From Neoroseomonas lacus (GTDB lineage Bacteria; Pseudomonadota; Alphaproteobacteria; Acetobacterales; Acetobacteraceae), in assembly GCF_014644535.1 (NCBI RefSeq), contig NZ_BMKW01000006.1:62001-126000 (forward strand): 64,000 nt of DNA, in the 5' to 3' direction. The notes below the pieces were generated by a model. It searched no databases, had not been told where the DNA came from, and saw nothing but the letters and a program-made list of their open reading frames with translations. Below are positions 25,894-34,286 of this stretch, in pieces. Position 1 is the first letter of the stretch; the number at the start of each line of letters is the position of its first letter. The position numbers and the translations under genes were made by a program.

Positions 25894-27013
25894 CGTCGCC
25901 TCCTGGTTCGATGGGGCGTTCGGCCCCTACGGCCATGCGATGGTCGAAGGTGACAGCCTTGACCAGCGCCCATAGCGGCATTCCCGGGCGCAACGCCAGA
26001 CGGCGGACGCTGTCGCGGGTGATGCGCGCGAGCAACGTGCTCGGCCCGATCGCCAGGCGCAGGAAAACCTCCTGGCCCTCGCCAGCGGGTTGGATGTCGG
26101 TGAGCGTGGTGCGCAGGATGTTCTGGGTGGAGATGCCGCGCGGTTCCTCGATGGCGACGGCGATGTCGCGGGCGCGCACCCGCACTCGCAGCCGTGTGCC
26201 CGGCGCGCCGGGATGCAGTGTGGTGACCAGCGCGCCGCCGGGGAAATCAAGCCGCGTCAGCCCATCGAGCGGCGCCGCCCCCACCGTGCAGTCGAGCAGC
26301 ACGCCGGCATCGCGCCGCGCCGCGAGCGGCAGGTCGGTGCGCGCCGCCAGCGTGGTGACCGGGCCATTGGCGAGCACGCGGCCGTGCTCCAGCAGCACCA
26401 GGTGGTCGGCGAGCGCGTCCACTTCATCGAGCGCATGGGTGACGTAGAGGATCGGTAGTCTGGCCACGTCGCGCAGTCGGGCGAGGAAGGGCAGCACCTC
26501 GGCGCGCCGCGCGGCGTCGAGCGCGGCCAGCGGTTCGTCCATCAGCAGCAGCCGCGGCCGGGCCAGCAACGCGCGGCCGAGCGCCACGCGCTGGCGTTCG
26601 CCACCCGACAGCCCGCCCGGGCGACGCGCGAGCAGATGGTCGATGCCGAGTAGCGCGACCACCTCATTGAAGCTTGGACCGTCGGCGTCTCGTGGCGCGC
26701 GACGCAGGCCGTAACGCAGATTGGTCTCGACGCTGAGATGCGGGAACAGCCGGGCATCCTGGAACACCACGGCACAGCGCCGGCGTTCCGGCGGCAGGGC
26801 GATGCCGCGCGCGGTGTCGAGCACCACCTCGCCGCCGATCGCCACGCGCCCTTCCTGCGGCCGCAACAATCCGGCGACGGCGGCGAGGATGGTGCTTTTG
26901 CCGCAGCCCGACGGACCGAACAACGCGGTCACGCCGCTCTCTGGCGCATCGAAGGCGACATCGAGCGCGAAGCCGTCGTGCCCGAAGCGGTGGCGCAGCG
27001 CGACCTGCGGCAT
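25874..27013 (-). CDS. modC: Molybdate ABC transporter ATPase
   Basis: A 379-residue protein: ATPase domain with Walker A GPSGCGKST, Q-loop FQDARLFPHLSV, signature LSGGERQRVALGRAL, Walker B LLLMDEPLAALD and H-loop YVTHA, followed by a C-terminal MOP/TOBE domain (about 295-365, PSTLLARITRDSVRRLALRPGM). The MOP domain binds molybdate and lets the transporter be inhibited by its substrate. RLFPHLSVETNLRYGL is typical of ModC. It lies directly after modB with a one-base overlap. Confidence 0.95.
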   Translation of the reverse strand: MPQVALRHRFGHDGFALDVAFDAPESGVTALFGPSGCGKSTILAAVAGLLRPQEGRVAIGGEVVLDTARGIALPPERRRCAVVFQDARLFPHLSVETNLRYGLRRAPRDADGPSFNEVVALLGIDHLLARRPGGLSGGERQRVALGRALLARPRLLLMDEPLAALDAARRAEVLPFLARLRDVARLPILYVTHALDEVDALADHLVLLEHGRVLANGPVTTLAARTDLPLAARRDAGVLLDCTVGAAPLDGLTRLDFPGGALVTTLHPGAPGTRLRVRVRARDIAVAIEEPRGISTQNILRTTLTDIQPAGEGQEVFLRLAIGPSTLLARITRDSVRRLALRPGMPLWALVKAVTFDHRMAVGAERPIEPGGDDALPAA

Positions 27014-27711
27014 CAGGCGCGACCCAGCAGGCGGTACATCCGCCGCGCGACGACTTCCGCCAGCAGCAGCCCGGCGATCGCCAGCGTGAAGGAAATGCCG
27101 GCGAGCCGCGCCGCCACGGCCTCGCCGCCGGCCGTCTGCGTCGCGGCATAGATCGCGAGCGGCAGGGTCTGCGTCTCGCCCGGGATGTTCGAGGCGAAGG
27201 TGATGACGGCGCCGAATTCGCCCAGCCCGGCGGCGAAGGCGGTGACCGCCCCGGCCAGGATGCCCGGCGACATCAGCGGCAGGGTGATGGTGACGAAGCG
27301 GTCGATCGGCCCGGCGCCGAGCGTGCGCGCCGCCGCCTCCAGCCCGGTATCGACCGTGTCGAGGCCAAGCCGCACCGCGCGCACGATGAGCGGGAAGGAC
27401 ATCACCGCGGTGGCGAGTGCGGCGCCCTCGGTGGTGAACACCAGCCGGATGCCGAACCAGTCATGCAGCGGCCCGCCGATCGGGCCACGGATGCCGAACA
27501 GCATCAGCAGCCCCCAGCCGACCACGACGGGCGGCACCACCAGCGGCAGATGCACCAGCGCATCGAGCAACATCCGCCCCGGAAACCGCCCGCGCGAGAG
27601 CAGCCAGGCGATGCCGATCGCCGGCAGAAGCGAGACCGCGACCGACCGCGAGGCGACCTCGAGGCTGAGTCGGACCGCCTGCCATTCCTCCGCGCTGAGG
27701 CCGAGATTCAC
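27013..27711 (-). CDS. modB: Molybdate ABC transporter permease
   Basis: A 232-residue inner-membrane protein with about five helices. It carries the ModB pattern LPLVVPPVVVGWGLLMLFG near residue 55 and the EAA-type coupling motif (AARTLGAGPIDRFVTITLPL, then MSPGILAG) that docks on ModC. The gene overlaps modA by four bases and modC by one, so the transporter is made from a single mRNA. Length and helices are normal. Confidence 0.95.
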   Translation of the reverse strand: MNLGLSAEEWQAVRLSLEVASRSVAVSLLPAIGIAWLLSRGRFPGRMLLDALVHLPLVVPPVVVGWGLLMLFGIRGPIGGPLHDWFGIRLVFTTEGAALATAVMSFPLIVRAVRLGLDTVDTGLEAAARTLGAGPIDRFVTITLPLMSPGILAGAVTAFAAGLGEFGAVITFASNIPGETQTLPLAIYAATQTAGGEAVAARLAGISFTLAIAGLLLAEVVARRMYRLLGRA

Positions 27712-28481
27712 TGCGGGATGCTGAAGCCGAAGCGTTGCCAGGTGGGCCGCGCCTCGGGCCCGGTCAGGAAGGCGAGCAGGGCGCGTGCCTGGGCGTTGCC
27801 CTCGGCCCGGCGCGTCAGGGCGAAGGGGTAGGTGACGGGGGTGTGGCTGCCGACCGGGAAGGTGCCGACCACGCGCACTCCACGCGACGCCGCCGCATCC
27901 GTGCCATAGACGATGCCGTAGGGGGCTTCCCCGCGTTCAACCAGCAGCAGCGCGGCGCGGACATTGTCGGCGCGGGCGAGGCGCGGGGCAATCACCGCCC
28001 ACTGGCCCATCCAGGTCAGCGCTGCCTGGGCGTAGCGGCCGACCGGCACATGCGCCGGGTCGCCCGTCGCGATGCGGCCATTCGGGCCGAGCAGCGCCAG
28101 CAGGTTGGTCTCGCGCGTCAGCGCCACCGGCTGCGCCGCATCGGCCGGCGCGATCAGCACCAGTGAATTGCCGATCGGGCTGCTACGCGTGTCGTTCACG
28201 ATCAGGTTGCGTTGCTGGACATAGTCCATCCAGGCCTCATCGGCCGACATGAACAGGTCAGCCGGCGCACCCTGTTCGATCTGCCGCGCCAGCGCCGAGG
28301 AGGCCGCCAGCGAGAGGCGCGGTGTCGGGTTGCCGCGCGCCGCCCATTCCTGGCCCAGGGCGCGCATCGCATCCGTCAGGCTGGCGGCGGCGAAGATCGT
28401 GACAGCATCCTGTGCCCGTGCTGCGGTGGCGCCAGCAAGGCCGAAGACGGCGGCGGCGGCGAGAAGGACGCGGCGAAGCAT
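27708..28481 (-). CDS. modA: Molybdate-binding periplasmic protein
   Basis: A 257-residue substrate-binding protein that captures molybdate or tungstate in the periplasm. The start at 28481 gives a signal peptide (MLRRVLLAAAAVFGLAGATA, cut after ARAQ) followed by the characteristic VTIFAAASLTDAMRALG and LSLAASSALARQIEQGAPAD, where the Ser/Ala residues form the oxyanion pocket; SADEAWMDYV and the later GRYAQAAL are also typical. It is the first gene of a five-gene operon and is divergent from a TrmO-like gene. A possible ModE site lies just upstream. Confidence 0.95.
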   Translation of the reverse strand: MLRRVLLAAAAVFGLAGATAARAQDAVTIFAAASLTDAMRALGQEWAARGNPTPRLSLAASSALARQIEQGAPADLFMSADEAWMDYVQQRNLIVNDTRSSPIGNSLVLIAPADAAQPVALTRETNLLALLGPNGRIATGDPAHVPVGRYAQAALTWMGQWAVIAPRLARADNVRAALLLVERGEAPYGIVYGTDAAASRGVRVVGTFPVGSHTPVTYPFALTRRAEGNAQARALLAFLTGPEARPTWQRFGFSIPQ

Positions 28482-28498
28482 AGGCACACTCCCGGTAT

Positions 28499-28526
28499 GC
28501 GTTATATGCAGTTGGAAATAGCCGAA
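28499..28526 (-). promoter_or_regulatory. Candidate ModE-binding site in the modA-trmO-like divergent region
   Basis: CGTTATAT (28500-28507) on one side and AAATAGCCG (28516-28524) on the other form an imperfect palindrome resembling the known Mo-box half-site CGNTATAT…ATATNNCG. The right half has mismatches. It lies 18 bases upstream of the modA start, where a repressor would block transcription. Confidence 0.35.
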
Positions 28527-28571
28527 GCGATGCGCCGCGTCCATCATGGCGCCGGCAAGGGGAATGAGACC

Positions 28572-29012
28572 ATGGACTGGAATGCCACGCGGCCAGGCGA
28601 GGTGGAGGGCGGCATGCCCGATCGCGCCGATGCCGCGATCAGCTTCATCGGCAGCATCCGCACGCCCTTCGCGACCCGGGCCGACTGCCCGCACCGCGGC
28701 AGCCCGGAGGGGCCAGTCTGTCGCATTGAGATCGAGGCACCCTGGCGTCCGGCCCTGCGCGGCATCGAGCCTGGCGCAAGGCTTGAGGTGCTGTACTGGA
28801 TGCACCTCGCCCGGCGCGACCTGCTGGTGCAGGCGCCCAAGGGAAGGCCGGCCCCGCTCGGCACCTTCGCGCTGCGCTCACCGAACCGGCCCAACCCGAT
28901 CTCGTCCTCCGAGGTGGAGGTGGTGGCGGTGACGGATGAGGCGGTGTTGGTGCGCGGCCTCGATTGCGTGGATGGAACGCCGCTGGTGGACATCAAGGCG
29001 TTGCGGCGCTGA
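28572..29012 (+). CDS. TrmO/TsaA-like SAM-dependent methyltransferase
   Basis: The 146-residue protein belongs to the UPF0066/TsaA-like family, whose best-known member TrmO N6-methylates t6A37 of threonine tRNA using SAM. Conserved segments: FIGSIRTPFATRADCPHRG, CRIEIEAPWRPALRGIEPGA, LEVLYWMHLARRD, GTFALRSPNRPNPISSSEVE and GLDCVDGTPLVDIK. It lacks the C-terminal extension of enteric TrmO. Short TsaA proteins are frequently found beside molybdate genes, as here, which hints at a separate metal-linked role (inference). The AAGGGG before the ATG supports the start. Confidence 0.85.
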   Translation: MDWNATRPGEVEGGMPDRADAAISFIGSIRTPFATRADCPHRGSPEGPVCRIEIEAPWRPALRGIEPGARLEVLYWMHLARRDLLVQAPKGRPAPLGTFALRSPNRPNPISSSEVEVVAVTDEAVLVRGLDCVDGTPLVDIKALRR

Positions 29013-29120
29013 CGGCTGGTGTGGGGCTATGTGCACCCCAATATAGCGCGGCGGGCGGGCGCGGATCGGGCACGCCATGCTATGCTGCGCCCCCGCGGCC
29101 GCCAGCCGAAAGGACCCAGG

Positions 29121-29537
29121 ATGACGACGACGGAGAAGACCTTCCCCATCACCCGCAGCGACGCCGAATGGCGTGCGCTGCTGACGCCCGAACAATACCG
29201 GGTGATGCGCGACCACGGCACCGAACGGCCCGGCAGCTGCGCCCTGCTGATGGAAAAGCGCGCCGGCGTGTTCACCTGCGTGGGCTGCGACACGCCGCTG
29301 TTCCGCTCGGGCCGGAAATTCGAGAGCGGCACGGGGTGGCCGAGCTTCGACGACCCGCTGCCCGGCGCGGTCGAGACCACGGTGGACCGCAGCTACGGCA
29401 TGGTGCGCGTCGAGGTGCATTGCGCGACTTGCGGCAGCCATCTGGGCCATGTGTTCGATGACGGGCCGCCGCCGTCGGGGCTGCGGTATTGCATCAATGG
29501 GGTGGCGATGAATTTCGCGCCGGAGGCGGAAGCGTAG
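29121..29537 (+). CDS. msrB: Peptide methionine-R-sulfoxide reductase
   Basis: A 138-residue enzyme that reduces methionine-R-sulfoxide in proteins. Two CxxC pairs bind structural zinc (CVGC and CATC), the core motif [16 protein letters not shown] is present, and the catalytic Cys lies in [11 protein letters not shown] near the C-terminus. The resolving Cys seen in some members is within GCDTPLF. Cytoplasmic form with no signal peptide. AGGACCCAGG lies just upstream of the ATG at 29121. It is followed by a hairpin repeat and a convergent oxidoreductase. Confidence 0.95.
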   Translation: MTTTEKTFPITRSDAEWRALLTPEQYRVMRDHGTERPGSCALLMEKRAGVFTCVGCDTPLFRSGRKFESGTGWPSFDDPLPGAVETTVDRSYGMVRVEVHCATCGSHLGHVFDDGPPPSGLRYCINGVAMNFAPEAEA

Positions 29538-29540
29538 ATT

Positions 29541-29723
29541 GGAGGGGCTTTGCCCCTCCAAACCACCCCACCAAAGGGCAGTGCCCTTTGGAATGCCATC
29601 TGTTGGTACCGGGCGCCGGCGTTGGGCTGACTGCCAAAATGTCGCCCACGATTTCGCAGAAGACGAGCGAAGGTGCAGGAACCTTTGTTTCCTGCCGGGT
29701 GCTCGAGGGGCGACGCCCCCTCG
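29541..29723. repeat. Intergenic hairpin-pair repeat, locus E (hybrid ends)
   Basis: Left end is type 1: GGAGGGGC (29541-29548) / GCCCCTCC (29552-29559) and CCAAAGGGC (29571-29579) / GCCCTTTGG (29583-29591). Right end is an inverted type 2, like locus C: GCAGGAA (29675-29681) / TTCCTGC (29689-29695) and CGAGGGG (29704-29710) / CCCCTCG (29717-29723). It lies exactly between convergent genes. Confidence 0.8.
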
Positions 29724-29729
29724 ACCTTC

Positions 29730-31328
29730 TTACGCGCGCATATCCTCGGCAATGAGATCCGACGCCTTCTCCGCCACACTGAGCACCGTCGCATTGATGT
29801 TGCAGACAGGAATGTCAGGAAACACCGACGCATCCACCACCCGCAGCCCCTCGATCCCCCGGAACCGCAGCCGCGCATCCAGCGGCGCGTTCGCATCCCC
29901 GCCCATCCGCACCGTGCAGGATGGGTGATACACCGTCCCGCCTGTCGCCTTCGCCACGGCGAGCAACGCCTCGTCGCTCTCCGCTTCCGGTCCCGGACGC
30001 ACTTCCCGCGCGACAATCCCCTGCAATGGCGCCGCCGCCATCCAGCGCCGCGCCAACCGCATCCCGCGTACTACGCAGGCTTCGTCGGCGTGCTCCGTCA
30101 GGAAGCGCGGCGCGATCGCCGGCGCATCCTCCGCCCGCGCCGATTTCAGCGTCACCGACCCCCGGCTATGCGGCCGGCATTGCCAGACCCCGAGGGTGAA
30201 GCCCGGCTCCGTCTCCGGCACGCCGATCCGACCATCCTGCCAGGACAGCGGCCCGCCATTGATCTGGATGTCCGGCGCATCCAAGCCGGCCTCGGTGCGC
30301 GCGAACAGCGACATCATCCCCGGCGACCAGGTCAGCACGCCCTTGCCCGTGGTCAGCCAGCGCAGCACTTCCAGCCCGAGCCTCGGCCAGACGATGCGGC
30401 GATTGGCCGACCAGCGATGATCCGTCAGCCGATAGCTCAGCCGCACGATGTAATGGTCCTGCAGATTCTGCCCGACCCCCGGCGCATCGAACACCGGCGC
30501 GATGCCATGTTCCGCCACATGCGTCGCCGGCCCGATGCCCGACCGCATCAGCAGATGCGGCGATCCGATCGCGCCCGCCGAGAGCACCACGCCGAACCGC
30601 GCGCGAATGATGCGCTCCTCGCCACCGCGCCGGATCGCCACACCCGTCGCGCGGCCACCCTCCACCACGATGCGCAGCGCCAGGCTGTTGTCGATCACCG
30701 TCAGGTTCGGCCGCGACAACGCCGGCACCAGATACGCCCGCGCCGCCGAGACGCGCCGCTGCCCCCGCCGCGTCTGCTGGAAGGTGGCGAAGCCCTCGCG
30801 CCGCGGCCCGTTCATGTCCGCATTCACCGGCAGGCCGATCGCACGGGCGGCGGCGGCGAACTGGTCGAGCAATTCGGGCGTCTCGGCCAGATGCTCGATC
30901 GGCTGCGGCCCGCTGGTGCCGCGCCCCTCGCCACCGCCGGCGAAGGATTCATGGCGCACGAAATAGGGCAGCAGGTCGTCCCACCCCCACCCCGTGCAAC
31001 CCTTCTGCGCCCAGAGATCGTAGTCCGACGGGTCCCCGCGCACATGCCCGAGCCCGTTGATCGATGACGACCCACCCCAGACCCGCCCACGCGGATAATC
31101 CAGCGCGCGGTTGCCCGTCGCCGCATCCGGCTCGGTGCGGAACCCCCAGGTCAACTTCGCGTGGTCGAGAATGCGCGCATAGCCGGCAGGGATGTGGATA
31201 TAGGGGTGGCGATCCTTGCCCCCCGCCTCGATGATGGCGACCGTCGCGCCATGTGCCGAAAGCCTGTTGGCCAGCACGCAGCCCGCGGAGCCGGCGCCGA
31301 CGATCACATGGTCGAAATTGTCGCTCAT
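29730..31328 (-). CDS. GMC-family oxidoreductase (choline dehydrogenase-like)
   Basis: The 532-residue flavoprotein has the FAD-binding motif DHVIVGAGSAGCVLANRLS at its N-terminus, the GMC signature GRVWGGSSSINGLGHVRG (about 80-97), the second signature GAIGSPHLLMRSGIGP, and C-terminal GTVYHPSCTVRMG with the active-site His, then DASVFPDIPVCNINATVLSVAEKASDLI. GMC enzymes oxidise alcohols such as choline or aryl alcohols using membrane acceptors or O2; substrate not deducible. The start MSDNFDH at 31328 lies seven bases after the stop of the LysR gene; upstream starts would overlap it. Confidence 0.92.
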   Translation of the reverse strand: MSDNFDHVIVGAGSAGCVLANRLSAHGATVAIIEAGGKDRHPYIHIPAGYARILDHAKLTWGFRTEPDAATGNRALDYPRGRVWGGSSSINGLGHVRGDPSDYDLWAQKGCTGWGWDDLLPYFVRHESFAGGGEGRGTSGPQPIEHLAETPELLDQFAAAARAIGLPVNADMNGPRREGFATFQQTRRGQRRVSAARAYLVPALSRPNLTVIDNSLALRIVVEGGRATGVAIRRGGEERIIRARFGVVLSAGAIGSPHLLMRSGIGPATHVAEHGIAPVFDAPGVGQNLQDHYIVRLSYRLTDHRWSANRRIVWPRLGLEVLRWLTTGKGVLTWSPGMMSLFARTEAGLDAPDIQINGGPLSWQDGRIGVPETEPGFTLGVWQCRPHSRGSVTLKSARAEDAPAIAPRFLTEHADEACVVRGMRLARRWMAAAPLQGIVAREVRPGPEAESDEALLAVAKATGGTVYHPSCTVRMGGDANAPLDARLRFRGIEGLRVVDASVFPDIPVCNINATVLSVAEKASDLIAEDMRA

Positions 31329-31335
31329 CGCCGCC

Positions 31336-32286
31336 TCAATCGTCATCGCCACGCGGCGCACCACCGGCCTCGACCGCCGGCACGTCCCGCGCCACCGCCA
31401 GGATCAGCCGCCGCAGCCAGGCATGCCCGTCATCGCTTTCCAGCCGCCGATGGAAGATCATCGACAGCCGCGTATGGCGGATCTCGACCGGCGATTCGCG
31501 CACCACCAGCCCATGCGCATCCGCCAGCAACAGGGCGAGCCGCCCCGACAGCGTCATCACCATGTCGGTGCGTGCCAGGATGCCCGGTACCGCGGACAGA
31601 TGCGCCACCACCGCGCCGAGTCGCCGCTTCTTCCCCCGCGTCGCCAGCGCCACGTCCAGCGCCCCGTCGCGCGACCCGTTCGGCGAATGCAACAGATGCG
31701 GGAAGGTGATCAGCCGGTCCTCGGTCATCACCCCGCTCGCCAACGGGTGGCCCTGCCGCATCAACGTCATGAAGCCCTCGGGCAGCAGGCGGATGCGGGT
31801 GTAGATCGCCGGCGGCTCCGGCAGCACGCCGACGGCAAGCTCCGCCTCGCCGCGTTCCAGCAATTCCTGCCAATTGGTGCGGTCGGCATGGCGGATCGCC
31901 ACCAGGCAGCCCGGCGCCTCCCGCCCCATGCGTTGGAGCAGCGGCGGCGCCAGCACCGCCTCGGCATATTCCGACAAGGCAAGGGTGAAGACGCGATCGG
32001 AGGTCATCGGGTCGAACGGCGCATGGACGGCCAGCGTATCCCGCAGCCGGTCGAGCACCTCCGCCACCGGTCCGGCCAGGGCCAGCGCCAGCTCCGTCGG
32101 CTCCACGCCACCCGGGCGGCGCAGGAACAGCTCGTCATTCAGCGCCGCGCGCAGCCGGGCGAGCGCGTTGGACACCGCCGGCTGCGACAGGTTCAGCCGC
32201 TGCGCCGCGCGCGTGACGTGCCGTTCGCGCGCCACCGCGTCGAACACACGCAACAGGTTCAGGTCGAGAGTGGAAAGGTCCGCCAT
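31336..32286 (-). CDS. LysR-family transcriptional regulator
   Basis: A 316-residue regulator with an N-terminal winged helix (LDLNLLRVFDAVARERHVTR, then AAQRLNLSQPAVSNALARLR, residues about 7-46) and a two-lobe effector domain. The NLLRVF/SQPAVSNAL pattern resembles the NahR/LinR/SyrM group. The start is MADLSTLD at 32286. It is co-directional with the GMC oxidoreductase (seven-base gap) and divergent from the DoxX/OYE pair, so it may control either or both. No operator was located. Confidence 0.9.
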   Translation of the reverse strand: MADLSTLDLNLLRVFDAVARERHVTRAAQRLNLSQPAVSNALARLRAALNDELFLRRPGGVEPTELALALAGPVAEVLDRLRDTLAVHAPFDPMTSDRVFTLALSEYAEAVLAPPLLQRMGREAPGCLVAIRHADRTNWQELLERGEAELAVGVLPEPPAIYTRIRLLPEGFMTLMRQGHPLASGVMTEDRLITFPHLLHSPNGSRDGALDVALATRGKKRRLGAVVAHLSAVPGILARTDMVMTLSGRLALLLADAHGLVVRESPVEIRHTRLSMIFHRRLESDDGHAWLRRLILAVARDVPAVEAGGAPRGDDD

Positions 32287-32399
32287 TCGTGTTGGTGATG
32301 ATGGACGTTCCGAAGCCCCGTTGGAAGCCGGGGGGGCTCCCGAGGCATGGTGCGCCCCACCGAAGGCCGTGGGGCCTTTCCGCAACGAGGATGATGACG

Positions 32400-32834
32400 A
32401 TGCTCGACACCAAGACGACCACCCCCTACGCCGCCTTCCTGCTCCGCGTGAGCATGGGCGCGCTGTTCCTCGCCCATGGCGGGCTGCTGAAGCTGGCGAC
32501 CTTCGGTGTCGCCGGCACGATGGGTTATTTCGGCTCGCTCGGCTTCCCGCCGATCTTCGGCCTGATCGTGATCATCGCCGAGATCGGCGCCGGTATCGCG
32601 CTTGTCACTGGCGTCGGCGTCCGCGTCGTGAGCCTGCTGGCGCTGCCGATCATGATCGGCGCCACAATGCAGCATATCGGCAATGGCTGGGTCTTCAGCG
32701 CCGCGCGCGGCGGCTGGGAATTCCCCGCCTTCTGGACCGTGCTGCTGCTGGTGCAGGCCGGCCTCGGCGCCGGGGCCTTCGCCCTGGATGTGAACAAGCT
32801 GCTCGGCCGCCAGGTGATCCCGGCCAACGCTTGA
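32400..32834 (+). CDS. DoxX-family membrane protein
   Basis: A 144-residue protein with four membrane helices: LLRVSMGALFLAHGGLLKL, PIFGLIVIIAEIGAGIALVTGV, VVSLLALPIMIGATMQH and FWTVLLLVQAGLGAGAFAL. The HGGLLKL and EIGAG motifs are typical of DoxX/DoxD-like proteins, which are linked to membrane redox or quinone-related roles but have no single known reaction. Three in-frame ATGs lie close together; the one at 32400 has CGAGG nine bases upstream. The old-yellow-enzyme gene follows with an almost identical leader. Confidence 0.85.
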   Translation: MLDTKTTTPYAAFLLRVSMGALFLAHGGLLKLATFGVAGTMGYFGSLGFPPIFGLIVIIAEIGAGIALVTGVGVRVVSLLALPIMIGATMQHIGNGWVFSAARGGWEFPAFWTVLLLVQAGLGAGAFALDVNKLLGRQVIPANA

Positions 32835-32904
32835 GCATCGACACAACGCGAAGCGTGGGCGGGGGAGCAATCCCTCGCCCCTTCGCATTTCGAGGATGAT
32901 GACC

Positions 32905-33969
32905 ATGACGCAGACCCTGTTCAGTACCGTTCGCCTCGGCGACATCACGCTGCGGAACCGGATCGCGATGGCGCCGATGACGCGCAACCGCAGCCCCGAC
33001 GGCGTGCCGACCGACCTCAACGCGCTGTATTACGGCCAGCGCGCCACCGCCGGGCTGATCATAACCGAAGGCACCACGCCCGATGCCGGCGGCCGCGGCT
33101 ATATCGACATCCCCGGCCTGTACAGCGCCGCGCAGGTCGCCGGCTGGCGCAAGGTGGCCGAGGCCGTGCACGCCAAGGGCGGCAGGATCGTTGCGCAGGT
33201 GATGCATACCGGGCGCATCTCGCATCCCGACTTCCTCGATGGCGGCTCGCCGGTCGCGCCCTCCGCCGTGGCGGCGGCGGGCGACATCATCACCAAGGCC
33301 GGTCCCAAGCCGATGCCGGTGCCGCGCGCCCTGGACGCGGCCGAGATCCCGGCGGTGATCGCGACCTATGGCCGCGCCGCGACCCTTGCCATCGAGGCCG
33401 GCCTCGACGGCGTCGAGATCCATGGCGCCAACGGCTACCTGCCCAGCCAGTTCCTCTCGACCAACGCCAACCTCCGCACCGATGAATGGGGCGGGTCGGT
33501 CGAGAACCGCGCGCGCTTCCTGCTCGGCGCCGTGGCCGCGGCGGTGGCGGCGATCGGGCCTGGCCGAGTCGGTGTCCGCGTCAATCCGGGCAGCACCTTC
33601 AACGACGTGGCCGATACCGACCCTGAGGCGACGCTGACGCATCTCGCCACCGCGTTGTCCGGCCAGGGGCTGGCCTATCTGCACCTGGTGGGCGGCGCCT
33701 ACAGCTACGACGCGGCGGGCATCGCCCGGCGGCTGTTCGACGGCCCGCTGATCCTGAACGGCGGCTACGACGCCGCGCGGGCGGAAGCGGACATCGCCGG
33801 CGGGCGGGCGGATGTCATCGCCTTCGGCGTGCCGTTCCTGGCCAATCCGGACCTGCCGACACGGCTGCGGACCGGCACGGCGCTGAACGCGCCGGACCCC
33901 AAGACCTTCTATGGCGGGGATGCGCACGGCTACACGGACTACCCGACCCTGGCGATCGCGGCCGAGTAG
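32905..33969 (+). CDS. Old yellow enzyme / alkene reductase (NemA-like)
   Basis: A 354-residue FMN-dependent TIM-barrel enzyme that reduces activated C=C bonds or nitro groups using NAD(P)H. Signature elements are LRNRIAMAPMTRNRS at the N-terminus, the substrate-binding HGANGYLPSQFL with His/Asn (about 181-184), NLRTDEWGGSVENRARF, and the phosphate-binding end ILNGGYD…VIAFGVPFLANPDLP. Such genes respond to electrophiles and are typically divergent from a LysR or TetR regulator; the LysR gene at 31336-32286 fits. Start chosen at the third in-frame ATG, with CGAGG nine bases before it. Confidence 0.93.
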   Translation: MTQTLFSTVRLGDITLRNRIAMAPMTRNRSPDGVPTDLNALYYGQRATAGLIITEGTTPDAGGRGYIDIPGLYSAAQVAGWRKVAEAVHAKGGRIVAQVMHTGRISHPDFLDGGSPVAPSAVAAAGDIITKAGPKPMPVPRALDAAEIPAVIATYGRAATLAIEAGLDGVEIHGANGYLPSQFLSTNANLRTDEWGGSVENRARFLLGAVAAAVAAIGPGRVGVRVNPGSTFNDVADTDPEATLTHLATALSGQGLAYLHLVGGAYSYDAAGIARRLFDGPLILNGGYDAARAEADIAGGRADVIAFGVPFLANPDLPTRLRTGTALNAPDPKTFYGGDAHGYTDYPTLAIAAE

Positions 33970-33982
33970 GCGGGGCGGAACC

Positions 33983-34045
33983 GGAGGGGCTCTGCCCCTC
34001 CGAACCGCTTCAAGCCTGTGGCGAGGTGAGGTCCGGCGAGCGACC
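33983..34045. repeat. Intergenic hairpin repeat, locus G (degenerate)
   Basis: Only the first stem is intact: GGAGGGGC (33983-33990) / GCCCCTCC (33994-34001). The sequence after it (GTGAGGTCCGG) matches the right-end remnant of locus A. The rest of the 317-base gap (33970-34286) before the next stop codon shows no gene or other structure. Confidence 0.65.
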
Positions 34046-34286
34046 GCTTGCCCTGTCAAGCGATGGCGCGTGCATTGGCGTGGCGACCTGCGCCGCGGTC
34101 GGGAACGGCGCCGGGACCTGCGTCCGCGCAACAGCCGCGCTGCGCGGGCGCGGGATGCGTTCCATGTCCATCGCCAAAGCCGGCCTCCCAGCCGGCCCCC
34201 CGTCGATGGGAACCGGAGCAGGGTTGTTCGGAGGGCCGTCGCCGCTCCATTCGTCGTCCGCTGGTCATCGGCAAGCCCCCGTGGGA

